64,000 bases of DNA from Thermomucor indicae-seudaticae. Taxonomy: Eukaryota > Mucoromycota > Mucoromycetes > Mucorales > Lichtheimiaceae. Position 1 is the stretch's first letter. Every line of letters begins with the position of its first letter. This document shows, piece by piece, positions 1 to 12,263 of the stretch. A program made the translations under genes and the position numbers. Below the pieces are notes generated by a model. The model was not told the origin of the DNA. It saw nothing but the letters and a program-made list of their open reading frames with translations, and did no database searches. Where the stretch lies: contig JSYX01000035.1 in the NCBI GenBank assembly GCA_000787465.1, positions 1 to 64,000 of the forward strand, written 5' to 3'.

Positions 1-485
1 AAGAAGCCCGCGTAGCTTCGTGGAGCGGGCATTTCTAACGAAATGGTCATCAGCCATGTAGTTCTGAATGTCCTCCAATGGCTTCCCTGAATTTTTGGAA
101 CAGGGAGCACAGGTACTTCGCCGAGACGCCAACCTCGCGACCTGTTATTGCTGGACTTGTCCCTGAGATACCTATGGCTAGGTCTAAGACACGAAAATAC
201 GCGTGTAGCTTATGAACCTTTCAACCACAGATATATGCACTCTAGTATTTGCTTTGGCATGAGCTTCGTGTTTTCGAAAATCGAGTGCGCGTACAGTCCC
301 TTCGTCTTGTTGCAGGGACAGCAACGCCAGAAAAATCTGCCCTTCCTTTGGGCCTTTCGCATGGGATGCGAGCAGTTGTCACAAGTAACACCTGCTGCAA
401 TGACCCCGTTCTCGACGAGCCATTGCAGACAGGATTCGTCATCGGCGTATTGGGCATAGAACTCGCGGTTGGTAAGCGGCAGCAT
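1..485 (-). mobile_element. Merlin/IS1595-like transposase, N-terminal fragment
   Basis: The minus-strand frame from ATG 485 has a zinc ribbon (CDNCSHP, later WRCCPCNK) followed by HSIFENTKL and ILECIYLWLK. This is the order found at the N terminus of ISXO2/IS1595 and eukaryotic Merlin transposases. A 55-nt GT-AG intron (217 to 163) joins the LWLKG block to TSPAITGREVGVS, the helix-turn-helix expected next, and this frame stops near position 50. The catalytic DDE part is not visible, either because the copy is decayed or because it lies beyond the window edge. Another open frame runs off the left edge. Family assignment rests on motif order only, and no terminal repeat was found. Confidence 0.55.
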
Positions 486-745
486 TGTTAAGAGAAGACA
501 ATGTAGCTAGTATGGCTGCTGATGTGCCTAAAAAATTTTGTGGAGGCTTCACTTGCCATAGGGCAGCTGTCTGTGAAATGAATTTCGCGCTAAAACGTGT
601 CTCTTTCGACCATGTTGCCGATTTTTGCTTCAGCGCAAAACAGAGGGAAAAACCCAGTATGCTGTCGGTGATCAAAATCGAAACTTGCATTGATGGAACA
701 TTTTCTCAGCAACTTTACGCTTGTCTCTCATTAACTCAATTAAAA

Positions 746-2617
746 ATGTCGACCAGACCAAAACGTACAGCTGCAGTTGCTGCATTGCAAAGGCTGCACA
801 ACCTTAACAAAGGAGTTTACGAGACAGAAGAAGTTACACAGCAGCCAAGGAAACGACGTGTGCACGCTGCGGCAGAGACGGACAACGGCACCGAGTCACA
901 GGAGACACAGACTGTGGTAAAGCGACAGAAAAGAAAGACTAGGCGCAAAATCATTAGGGAGCAAGAAGCAGATGACGTGGACCATGCTATGGCAAGCGAC
1001 ATTTCCGGGCTTCCTAAACCAGAGCTTTCTGTGGAGGTATGGGCCCTCATTCTGGAACAGTTGCCTCCATCGCAGTTGGTCGTGTTTGCGCAAGTTTCAC
1101 GACCGCTTGCAGCGATCGTAGAGTATCTCCCAGTATGGAGAAATATTGCTGAAAAAGCGAAACTTGGTGAACCGAAACTGCGAGGAAAATGCAAGACGTA
1201 CTATGCCTTAGTCATCAAAAACAGCAAGAGAATATGCGAGCGCTGCTATGCGTTATGCGACAACAGCGGATCTGGTAGCGCGCTGCCGGTGTACATTGAA
1301 GAATATGGCCAGGATATAAACATGTGTATCCAATGCAGAAGACATCACTTTACGTTATTTCCCGAGCCGTACAAGGAGGATCTTACGACTGGCGAAGAAG
1401 GCCAAGAGCGTCCACTCAGGATTACCAAAGGTGACGCAGCGGCGCGCTTCAGACTTTCAGAATTCGATCTGGACAGTCTTCCATATTTGGCGGCGCGCAA
1501 TCCATACTATCGATCAGCAGCTCCCATGCGACTCTACTCTTTGCGAGTTGTGATCGATTGTGCTCGAGAAGTGCACGGAGGCGATGTTGGCATTGTGGCA
1601 GCCAAGGCTAAGTTGCACCAGATCCGTCAGCATCGTGCGGAAAGGGAAAGACAGAGGCGGGAGCAGCGCCAACGAGAGCAAGCTGCCAGAAGGGAACAGT
1701 TGAATATACGAATGGAAGCAGAGAACATTACAGACCGTTTAGCTCGGCGTGAATGCGAGGCATTCGTCTCTATGGGTGGCGACTTGGAGCAGCTCATCCG
1801 CACGATACAAGCACGAGAGCATCGCCGCACCGAACTGGAAGCCGCCCTTGCCAACGTTGGACTTTCTTACCGTGACGACTATGATCTGATCGACTATGTC
1901 AATTATGGACTAAAGACCTTGGAACAAGCTGTGGCTACAGAGCAAGCAAAGGAGAGAAGACGCATCGAGCAGCAACAGCGGCGAGAAGAACTGACTGCGC
2001 GACTGAACGCCAGAGGATTGCAATTACGAAGCGACTCTGTTCTTTGCACTGGTTATATCGCTACGGGTTCAGGCAACATTGATCAAATTGTCACAATCAT
2101 GGTCGAGATGGATTGGTACTTCCGCGTAACCACTTACGCGACTCGTTATGGTTACAGCGAACAGAAAAAGCAAGCAGCTCAGAAAGACTTCTTAGAATCT
2201 CGATTGCGCCATGGCAACTTTGCCACCAGCTTTGAAAACGACGATGAAAACGTCCGTCCACCGGCTTCTCTCTGGGCACCCTTGAAGCAAAAGATGCCCG
2301 AAATCTGGAAAAGCTATGCATCGCGGATGACGTATCGACAAATCGACAAGAATGAAACGCTTCGCAATACACTAGTGGAGGCGTTCAGAAATGGCATAAA
2401 CTCTGTCAACGACGAAATTATTAGCATGGCAATTGACGCAGCAGTTCAGCTTTCGTTACAAGAGTCGAATATCCAGTACAATGAACGCTTTACCGAAGCA
2501 TTGCGACAAGTTCTTGGACAAGTAGGATTCAATGCCTATATTGCGGAAAGAAAACAAAAGTTTGGCAATCATGTGATGAATCCAAACACTGGACGAAACC
2601 GAAATCACTTCTATTAA
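746..2617 (+). CDS. F-box-like protein with a cysteine pair motif
   Basis: Single-exon gene, 623 residues from ATG 746. Residues 1-90 are basic and Q/E/T-rich, with nuclear-signal-like clusters such as KRQKRKTRRK. An F-box-like segment follows (LSVEVWALILEQLPPSQLVV, then an arginine-flanked helix), which in this family binds Skp1 in SCF ubiquitin ligases. Next comes a Cys block (CERCYAL, then CIQCRRHH) like the zinc-ribbon inserts seen in fungal F-box proteins. The middle is a long charged, probably helical region rich in R, E and Q. The frame stays open upstream to 485, but that part has no family character and no convincing start, so ATG 746 is preferred. AATAAA lies at 2670-2675. The substrate is unknown. 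Confidence 0.6.
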   Translation: MSTRPKRTAAVAALQRLHNLNKGVYETEEVTQQPRKRRVHAAAETDNGTESQETQTVVKRQKRKTRRKIIREQEADDVDHAMASDISGLPKPELSVEVWALILEQLPPSQLVVFAQVSRPLAAIVEYLPVWRNIAEKAKLGEPKLRGKCKTYYALVIKNSKRICERCYALCDNSGSGSALPVYIEEYGQDINMCIQCRRHHFTLFPEPYKEDLTTGEEGQERPLRITKGDAAARFRLSEFDLDSLPYLAARNPYYRSAAPMRLYSLRVVIDCAREVHGGDVGIVAAKAKLHQIRQHRAERERQRREQRQREQAARREQLNIRMEAENITDRLARRECEAFVSMGGDLEQLIRTIQAREHRRTELEAALANVGLSYRDDYDLIDYVNYGLKTLEQAVATEQAKERRRIEQQQRREELTARLNARGLQLRSDSVLCTGYIATGSGNIDQIVTIMVEMDWYFRVTTYATRYGYSEQKKQAAQKDFLESRLRHGNFATSFENDDENVRPPASLWAPLKQKMPEIWKSYASRMTYRQIDKNETLRNTLVEAFRNGINSVNDEIISMAIDAAVQLSLQESNIQYNERFTEALRQVLGQVGFNAYIAERKQKFGNHVMNPNTGRNRNHFY

Positions 2618-2669
2618 TTGATTATATCGATACCATTGCTAATGCCTTGCGAAAGAAAAGCAGAAAGTG

Positions 2670-2675
2670 AATAAA
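2670..2675 (+). terminator. Poly(A) signal of the F-box-like gene
   Basis: AATAAA about 50 nt after the stop codon at 2617, in the expected place for 3' end processing. Seen directly; use is inferred. Confidence 0.5.
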
Positions 2676-4020
2676 AGTTGCTGTTAGCTCGCGCGCTTTT
2701 TGAATGTCTCTGTTATACTGTACGTACTACTGTCAAAGTTCAGAGATAACGCTCTGAAGAGAAGACATTGCAAAATACGGTGGAATCATGTTTATTCTTG
2801 TTGGTTCTGGATTGTCTTTAGTTTTGATATACAAAGGCCACTTGATAAACGTACAGTGTCCGTAAAGAAATAAAACGTGTAGGAGAACAGAGGTACCGTC
2901 AGGTTACACGGCCCACGGGATGATGTGTTTACTTCTCTTCGTATCGTTATTTTGCTCAACGATACCAGCATAGGGGTTACGTCGAGTGTCACGCTAAGTA
3001 AAAAGATACAATGATCTAGCCCAGACCAGGCCCGTCCGACAGGGCTCCGAAGAGAAGCTACGGAGAAAAGCAGGCTATAATGATATGGGGGATAAGATGC
3101 GTTTCAACGTCGTTACTCATGTTGACAACATCCTTGCCCGCCTTATGGACCAGCGTTAACAATATCACGCACGCAACGGCCATGGTCTGTCGGAGACTTC
3201 TCTGTCTCTCACGGAATGGTGAACGGAATCTACATGATGAACCGAGATGAACACGTTGATGGTGACCTTGCTGAGTTCTCCTAGTCCGCCAAATGTTTTA
3301 TGCAGTTCCATGAATCAGGGTGGTACCTCATGCCAGTTGTCCCCCTTTGGGAAGTCAGCCAAAACAAATTTTACATGTTTCCAATCTTTCCATGAATCCC
3401 ATTTTTCCATGAAACCTAGGCCTCAATGGATCTAAAAATGCTGAATTTACCCGGCTTTGGGTACGAAATTTTTTGTATTTTTTTGCCAGATCAGAGACTT
3501 TTTTGCAAGCGATTTGAGTACTTTCTCTGCGGTGATTGACGGACTTGCTCTCGAACCGTTTGCTTGGTGCGAGAAAAAAAGAAAGAGCGTGTTGCTTCTT
3601 TTTTTAAACCTTGTCCTCTGAAGAAAAGACACGGTGTGTAAATAGAGTGCCACTAAGCTCGTGCCACTCATGTACGTGCTTCAAGTCAGGGGATAATTTA
3701 AGCGGGAGCGGGGTGACAACTTGGTGTGACAAGGTTTACTTGTCCCCCTCACGAATCGATCTTTACTGCTATCGCTCGAAGCCGAATCGATTAGACGATC
3801 AATCGGAATCAAACCAACGTCATTTAAAGCTATTTGGATAATTCGATTTCAATTGACATTTATACAAGAGAAAGAGAGAGAGGATAAAAGGAAAAAGAAA
3901 CGAGAATCCCGCGTAAAGGAATAAACCCTGTGGAACTTCTTGATGTGCACGTTTATTGGGCAGCATGTCAAGTTACCTAAAAGGAAAAACCTCGTTCGTG
4001 TCCGTTCAACCCAGGGATAG
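2676..4020. other. Non-coding stretch with possible transposon-end remnants
   Basis: No supported gene. Position 3334 starts CAGTTGTCCCCC, the same 12-mer that ends the pogo-like element near 21.9 kb. Near 3705-3725 there is a loosely matching inverted partner (GGGGTGACAACTTG). The rest has short open frames without family features. Confidence 0.4.
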
Positions 4021-4021
4021 A

Positions 4022-4029
4022 ATATATAA
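4022..4029 (+). promoter_or_regulatory. TATA box of the LysM gene
   Basis: TATATAAA about 105 nt upstream of the LysM start, followed by a pyrimidine-rich CT leader up to the ATG. This arrangement is typical of strongly expressed fungal promoters. No transcript start can be seen. Confidence 0.5.
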
Positions 4030-4134
4030 AGGTAAGAGAAAGAGAGGACCATGCGTATACCCAACAACACACTCAACTCCTCTTTTCCTCCACCAGTTTT
4101 CTTCTTCTTCTAGCTTCCCAGTCCTTTCCCTATC

Positions 4135-4701
4135 ATGAAGTTCACTCTCTTTGCTGCTGCCACTCTTGCCGTTGCCGGTATGGCCTCTGCTGCCTGCGAA
4201 CAGACCTACACTGTTGCCCAGGGTGACACTTGCTACTCCATTGCTCAAAAGTTCGGCCTGGAAACCGCTGCCCTTCAAGTGAACAACAAGAACTTGATCA
4301 ACTGCGACGATCTTCAGGTCGGCCAGCAAATCTGCGTCAAGGCTCCCAAGACCCATGCCAAGCGCTGCCTCGCTGAAAAGAAGAAGAAGGTTGCTGCTGC
4401 CGCCGCTGCTGCTCCCTCTACCTCCTCCTCCGCTGCTGCTTCTGTGAACACTTCTGGCAAGCCTTCCGCCGCTGCTGTCCCTGCTGCCGAAAGCGCTGCT
4501 CTGCACAAGGCTAACCACATTGTCCCCAACTGCAAGTGGTTCTACACCATCACCGCGGCCGACAACGGTTGCGATGACGTTGCTGCCAAGAACGGTATCA
4601 CCACCGAGCAATTCTACGCATGGAACGCTGGTCTCCACCACGCTGGTGACCACATCTGCGACAACCTCGACACCGGCAAGGCCTACTGCGTTGGTGTTTA
4701 A
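4135..4701 (+). CDS. Secreted protein with two LysM modules
   Basis: 188 residues, no intron. Residues 1-19 form a signal peptide (MKFTLFAAATLAVAGMASA), so the product enters the secretory path. A clear LysM module follows at about 22-70 (YTVAQGDTCYSIAQKFG, then NNKNLINCDDLQVGQQICV). A Lys/Ala/Ser linker covers about 80-125, and a second, more divergent LysM-like module covers about 130-188 (FYTITAADNGCDDVAAKNGI). LysM modules bind chitin or peptidoglycan, so the protein may act at the cell wall or shield chitin. Several cysteines suggest disulfides. The codon use is strongly biased to C-ending codons, unlike its neighbours, which fits high expression. AATAAA is at 4727-4732. Whether it is a wall protein or an effector cannot be told. 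Confidence 0.9.
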   Translation: MKFTLFAAATLAVAGMASAACEQTYTVAQGDTCYSIAQKFGLETAALQVNNKNLINCDDLQVGQQICVKAPKTHAKRCLAEKKKKVAAAAAAAPSTSSSAAASVNTSGKPSAAAVPAAESAALHKANHIVPNCKWFYTITAADNGCDDVAAKNGITTEQFYAWNAGLHHAGDHICDNLDTGKAYCVGV

Positions 4702-4889
4702 TTTACTCCCCCTTTATCACAACTCAAATAAAGACTTAACTTAATTGTGTGCAGTAAACAGAACTCTCTTGGTCTTTTTCTTTAAACATTCTATTGGTCT
4801 ATTTAATCGCGGCAAAGGAGAGGATAGAAAGAAAAGGGGACAAACAGGAGGGAATCAGAAGGATAATAATAGTAGAGATTAATAATAAT

Positions 4890-6164
<1,275 letters not shown>

Positions 6165-6445
6165 TACGAACAAAGAACAAAGAAGGGGGGAAAATAAGGT
6201 TTACAGTCTTTCTCAGCCCACCGCTTTAAATGCTTCGCGCACCCCCCGTTTAGATCCCCGAAAAAAGAAGCGTTACATAAGAGAACTTTACCGCGGACCC
6301 GCCCTGTTCTCATCGGGGCATGTTCCGTCCAGCTTATGTAATATAACCTCTTTTCCAAACTTGTCATTTCCAAAACAAAAGGATAACGTTATTACAGCGG
6401 ACCTCAGGAACCAGCGATAAAACAAAAGCCAGCGCTAAAAATACA

Positions 6446-9400
6446 TCACACAACGAACCGTTGATTTTTTATTGAAGCAAGGACGTCTCGTCGGCCGCCT
6501 CTCTCGGTGGGTACGACAATAAACGACGGTCCTTCAGATGGTTCTTCATATGCACGGCGTGGATTGGTCATGGCAAAGGTAGTAGTTATCATGGGCAAAG
6601 GGGGATTCTTCTCAACAACTTCCTCGGTCTCTTTTCCACCTCGGAGAGAAGGTGGAAGTGACGATCGATAGTCCTTGTGCATTTGCGCCCTCAAGAATTC
6701 TAAACTGGAAGGTTTCCGCCTATTTTCAGCAGCAGCTACCATCTTGACTTCTATAGATTTGCCAGGTGTGTCTTGTTCTTCACCTAGCAGACAAACTTCT
6801 TCTCTAGATTGCTGTGTGGTCTCCTCAAGTGCGCGCAGGGTATCTTCGAGCGTACAGCTGATTCCTTCCTCAATCTTTTCCTCATGTGACGGCGTAATAC
6901 ATGTCATTGTAGGCTCTTTCCGCAGCACATGATCAATATCAACTGCTGAAAAGAACGCAACACTCTATATAGGAAGCCAGACTTGTAAGGATAATCCTCA
7001 TGAAACTTGCCCGCTTTTTATTTTTCTTACCTGTGGTAAGCTCTTGATGCCCAATTTCCAGCTGAACAATGCTCGTGTCCATAGATTTGCAACTTGAAGC
7101 GCCAGCGCTGTCCGATGTTGATCTTTTTCTGATGCTAGGTATCGCACTTCGTCATGTACTGATAACATGAACCGAGCGTCGATTTGATAACGGTCAATCA
7201 AGTGTGCCATGGATACAATCAAAAGATGGAGATAGTCAACCCCTGAGCTCTGCACGACCCAATTGACCCGCGAAGTCAGAAACTGTGAGCCGGTATATTT
7301 TGGTTTCAGAGCGTCTGTAATGGCACAGCCCAACACAGGCGTTCGTGGCTCCTTTGATAATGCAATGTCTTCAAGGGCGTTAAACATGTAACTCTCACTA
7401 CCGCCGTGCCAAAATATTCGCTCGAACGGGTTCTTTGTCGAATGCTCTTTTTCGCCCTTCGTGCTCGAATAAAGTTCCTGCGCACGCTCTTTGGCCGTTG
7501 CTGGATCCATGCCTTGGCTGTACTGTAATAGCAGACTGGTCGCGTATTTGACGCCTGCTCCATAGATTCTTGCATAATTGAAAATCTTGGCCTTATCTCG
7601 GCTGATGCCAAGAATATTGGCCGTCTTTGAGTGCAGATCCGTGCCTTCAGACTTGGAGCCTTGCAAAGTCATCCAGCCAAGAGCCGAGGCACCGTGAAAG
7701 CCAAACTGCGCGTCGCCAATCACGCTGGAAATCCACAGTTCCTCAGAATCCACGTCGGCTCCGACAATCTTATAACCTTCCGGCGCTTGCACCATGGATT
7801 TCAGTTCAGAGCCTATCCGGTTCGCTTTGGCGTTGCTGGCCGTTAACCAAGTCTTTTCAACTGCGCGCCGCGTAATGGTGCCCATCGTTATCATTTGCGG
7901 TAATATAATCCCGTTCTTTTTGCCGTCTCCACGCGGCGGTAATCCCATATCTACACATCGGTTGCTGTCCCACACTACAAATTGACCCAGAATACGCTCC
8001 CGTGAACTGATCCAATAAGCCGATTTCGCATTCAGTTCCAGGGCTTGTCGCGCCACTTCATATTCCGATGTCAAGACTTTATCTTCAAAAGAGCTAATGT
8101 AGCTTTTGGCCAAAGGGTTGCCGCAATTGGCTTGTTCGCCATCCTTGTGAGGTACTTTGAAATACAGATACTCTTCATCTTCAAAAACGGCTTTCTTAGG
8201 CTCCAAGCTCTTCACCCCCTCCTTCTCCTCCTCCTCCTCCTCCTCTGGAAGCACCTCCTGTCGCTTCACCTTGTAGCACCAGCCGTGCTTGGGCAAGTAA
8301 TGAAGAGGGTGGCCGTTCCATTTCAGTCGCAAGAGGAGTGGCGCGATCCGTGAACGGATGGATATCTGAAGCTTGCCCGTTTTGGTGTTATAGGCGTCCT
8401 TGTACCATTTGGGCTGCCCTTTCAGCTTTCTTTGTCTCGGGTTTACATGCCAGTCCAGCTGGCTTAACCAAGGATCCGTTTGCCATTCTTCTGGACGCCC
8501 TACAAGCTCACGTGCCTTGTCTGCCAATTCACACAGCTTGATATCCAACATGGTGCTCAGTTCCTCGTGCTTTTGGGATGAGCGCCGTAAATACTGTTCC
8601 CACTTTTCGTTGACTGTCAAAAATGAGTTCCCCATATGCAGCATCCCTGCAAATGAGACTGGATGCGGGCAGTTCTTTCGAAACTTTGGAAACACCACCT
8701 TGTATATCTCGTGCGTCATGTACACATCCATTGCGCAATACCGCATCGCTGACTGAAAGTTATCCTGAATATCCTGTAACGTGCCAGACTCAAAATACGA
8801 TCGCTCTGTCTTGTCCATGTCGATCTTGCAATGGAACTTGGCGACATCCTTCAGGCTGTTTAACGAACTCACGTCAAAGAACTTGGCGGTGTCATCAGCT
8901 ACTCTGGTACCTTCTGCTGGGGGCGTTCCTTTTCCCTCCTCCACGGCACTCTGTTCCTGGTTCCGCTGTTTGATCCATACTGGTCGCTGCTGCGAGCATA
9001 ATCCAGATACAGCAATATGAAGACTCATGGTATCCAGAAAGCGAATACCCGACGAGTTCCGACTGTACTCTTCAGCTATTCTCGCTCTGTCGTACCCCAC
9101 ATTGTGACCGACAACGAGGCGTCCAGTGCTTATCCTTCCAAAGGGTATCAGATGGTCTGTATCGTTGCTTTCACCTGAGAGATAGGGTGATGTCCACGAA
9201 TACCAGGCCTCGGGCGTGGCTGCGACGGCCAAGATCGGAAACTGGCTCGTTTGAACCAAGACCTCGACGTCAAACACAAGTATGTCCTCGGACGGATATG
9301 ACACAGCACTGCAACCACCATCTTTATCATAACGAGTCCACCCACTCTGTTGGCTCCACAGCATTGGTATTGGCGGCAAATCCGTCTGCGCAAGTCTTTC

Positions 9401-9889
9401 CGACTTTTCCAGATAGGAACCACACTGCTCAATCCCAATACGCGTAAAGTGTTCCTCAATGTCTCGGCCATAAAGTTTCGGCAGACGCAGTTTAATGGGT
9501 GGCTGGATATCTGCCTTCTTGCCCCAGATACCCTGAAGCTTCAGATGCTCCTCTGCTTCCTTCTCGCGCGCTCGAGCGTCCTTTGTCCCCGCATTTTTCC
9601 GATATCGTCCAAAGATCTGCTCATGCAATTGCGGTGATAACAATTGAACATTGGCTGGATTCGTAACAACTGTATATATATTTCAATGGGGGCTACTTCA
9701 GCGAAAACGTCAAGAGCACCCATGAAGTTCTCTCCAATTACCGTCTTGTTCTACTTGAGCTTTCCTTTTACTTGCGGTCGAGCAGAAAGTTCGCTGACAT
9801 AAAGTCAAAGTCGATAAATGCCGGTGAATCTTGTTAACGTAGAGAATTCGTTTGTCGCCACAAATGTGTAGTCTAATCGTTGCTGCCAT
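6446..9889 (-). CDS. MIP1: Mitochondrial DNA polymerase gamma, catalytic subunit
   Basis: Family-A polymerase that replicates mitochondrial DNA. Three exons (9889-9742, 9669-7031, 6964-6446) give 1,101 residues. Exon 1 supplies a basic Arg/Ser/Thr-rich mitochondrial presequence, joined in phase to NPANVQLLSPQLHEQIF, the conserved start of the mature enzyme. The proofreading motifs are present: VFDVEV (Exo I), VVGHNVGYDRARI (Exo II) and YCAMDVYMTHE (Exo III). The polymerase motifs are GADVDSEELW (A), RDKAKIFNYARIYGAG (B) and SVHDEV (C, with catalytic Asp). Exon 3 completes the C terminus with SVAFFSAVDIDHVLRKE, conserved in fungal and animal enzymes, then a fungal-type tail. The large exon has no ATG at its 5' end, so the upstream exon is required. 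Confidence 0.92.
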
Positions 9890-10703
9890 TGCATGCTCCG
9901 CTCTTCAATTTTTTTTGTGAATCGTTAAAGGAAAAGAGTAAAGCGCATTGCAACAGTTCATTGTCCGATCAGGAAGCCACAAAACATGAACAGCGTCCCG
10001 CGTCCCGTGTCCCGCCACAATTTGCCCCCTCATCACAAGCTCTCGTGAGCCCATATCTCTGCGACATATGAAGAATACAGTTTATTCAAACATAGTATTT
10101 TGTGGTCTGTCTCAGTTATCAGCAAGATCGGGCGCTGCAAATTCGAAGCCATGGCATCCGAAATACAACTGTTTGTTTAATTATGTCAACTACATCATTT
10201 CTAGGGAATCCTGTCGATGATGTTAATAGTAGTATACCAACGCGTGTTGCATGTTATCTTCGGGAGCTGCATCAACGCCTGTTTATTACGATTTTAGAGC
10301 ACACGACCGAGAGATGTAAGCGTTTTGAAGTAGCTGCAATGCGAAGGCTTGTAGCATGGGCCACAGATACTTGCGCAGCGGTCTCTTGTTGCATCAATTG
10401 GTCAATTGGCTCGGTCTGTAGGCCATACTGCTTGTTGGTATCGGGGGTTTTCCTGTGCCTGGAGTTGATACATAACCGTTGGGCTTCTGAACTCAAGCCT
10501 ATAGATACGTAACGCAACTGTCAGCCACGATTTCGCTGTTAAAATTAGCATGTTGCACAAAAGGGGCGAAAAGAGCACAAACAGCAAGCTCTTTTTTTGT
10601 TGCCTTGAAAACACGCATTCATCTTGTTCATTTTTCACTCATGTTTTTCCCTCTCTATTAGTGCCTAATAGTTACATAGATAATTACAAAGTTCCTTTTA
10701 ATC
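9890..10703. other. Divergent intergenic region
   Basis: About 0.8 kb between the outward-facing polymerase gamma and DUF1647-like genes. It presumably holds both promoters. Short open frames show no family features. Confidence 0.4.
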
Positions 10704-12031
10704 ATGCTCAGCAAACGTTCTCTTGTCCCAGTCATTGTTGCATTCTGTCTTGTTTCGTTTTTATTCATTGCCAAGCAAGTTACAATCACATCGCCACCAT
10801 CATCGTCCCCAGCATCATTTATAGATGAAGAAGAAGCACCAGCGTCATTTGAGAAACACCAAGTAACGGAAAAAGACGAAGCTTTAGGAAATGAAGCTGT
10901 TCCCTGTGTCGATTGTCACGAGCGAAAACATAATCCACCTTTCACGATCGTGACGGCTGCTAGCGCCAACCACTTTTGTGCACTCGAAAGCATGCTATAC
11001 ACGCTTCAAGAGGTGAAAAAATACGTGGCTGCCAACGAATTCCCGCGGCTTGTCGTTTATGATCTCGGCACGACGGACGCACAAAAGGAAATCATGACCA
11101 ACTTGCACGAACACGGCTTCTTTGATGAACGCGTCGAGTTTGATTACGACGCCTATCCGAGCTTTTGGAACATCCGAGTGAATCGCGGCGAGTATGCATG
11201 GAAGACGGGCATTGTTAAAGAAGTCCAGGTGCGGTACGGCGGTGTGATCGTGTGGCTGGATACGGGCGACGTGCCGAACGCCATGTTTTTACGCATGATA
11301 CCCAGCTACATTCGGCGCCATGGCGGATTCTGGTCACCGCGGAGCACAGGTCTGGTCGGATCATCCAAGTTGAACCATCTGGGCATGTTCAAGTACTTTG
11401 GTGCAAGGCGAAAAGATTATGAAATGTTTGAAAACTGTAATGGAGCGGCGCTCGGCTTCGATGCAGATGATCCGCGTGTCGTTCAACAATTGATTGACCC
11501 TTGGTATCAGTGCGGTCTTGATCAACGATGTATTGCACCCAAGGGATCGTCCCGTGAAAACCATCGTCAGGATCAGTCGGCAATCACTCTCTTGGCTGTC
11601 CGTGCTGGTTATCGATGTGTAGAATACCCCGAGTTCCATGGAGTCACCATTCATCAAGACGACTACTGCCATCAACGCCTCACTGCTCTAGATAACTATG
11701 GTGTTCTTTTACACCCATCATCCATCGGTACGTACTTACTGATAATATATACTACCGGGATTTTCCCCGAGATGATTACTCAACCCTAGTTCTAGATTTA
11801 TAGTAATCATATGTGCTGGTCACACTCAAATAAAGTATATTAATCAGTACATTTTGCACAGAATGGTGGTCCCGGTTATGTGGCCCATGTAATTCAGGGG
11901 CGCTTGAGTGGCAAGTCAGAAGAAACTTCACACGCTATGACTTCATGCACGCCACGCCTTCTTGCTGGTTTTTCCATGCAAAACTCAATCCTGTTCAATG
12001 CAGAATTACTCTGTGCAAAAACCAAGTGTAA
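10704..12031 (+). CDS. Type II membrane protein, DUF1647-like putative glycosyltransferase
   Basis: Residues 1-30 hold a short basic N terminus and one transmembrane segment (LVPVIVAFCLVSFLFIA), followed by a Ser/Pro stem. This is the plan of a Golgi type II enzyme. The lumenal domain has FTIVTAASANHFCALES, LVVYDLGTT, YPSFWNIRVNRGEYAWK and VIVWLDTGD, which match the DUF1647 family. WLDTGD would be the DXD-like metal site. The main exon ends at 11727. A 134-nt intron (11728-11861) in phase joins a Trp/Cys-rich C-terminal exon (11862-12031), giving 397 residues. If that intron is retained, the protein stops earlier at 11789 with a hydrophobic tail. Family call by motif recall; the acceptor sugar is unknown. 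Confidence 0.7.
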
Positions 12032-12052
12032 AAATATCGCAGATACGGTATA

Positions 12053-12077
12053 TGATCGATCGATCGATAGATAGATA
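12053..12077. repeat. GATC/GATA microsatellite
   Basis: A run of GATC repeats passes into GATA repeats just after the stop of the preceding gene. It is simple sequence prone to length change. Confidence 0.7.
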
Positions 12078-12263
12078 ATAGTAAACACAAAACCAATCAA
12101 AAATACCGTATACCAATCGATCTAGACTCTACGAGCAATAGCTCAAAGCGGAGTTGTCCTTTCCAGAACGACAAGATGATTTCACCTGATCCTCATTGGC
12201 ATCCTTTCTCATCCCTTCCATTTTCACTTCTTTTTCTTCGCTTACTTTTGTCGTATTGATATC

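Noticed and set aside
485..745. 87-codon upstream extension of the F-box-like protein
   Set aside because: It opens at a TTG, has no domain or composition like the rest, and ATG 746 gives a natural basic N terminus.
6998..7030. Polymerase gamma ending at 6998
   Set aside because: The frame runs into an intron there; the conserved SVAFFSAVDIDHVLRKE end is restored by the exon starting at 6964.
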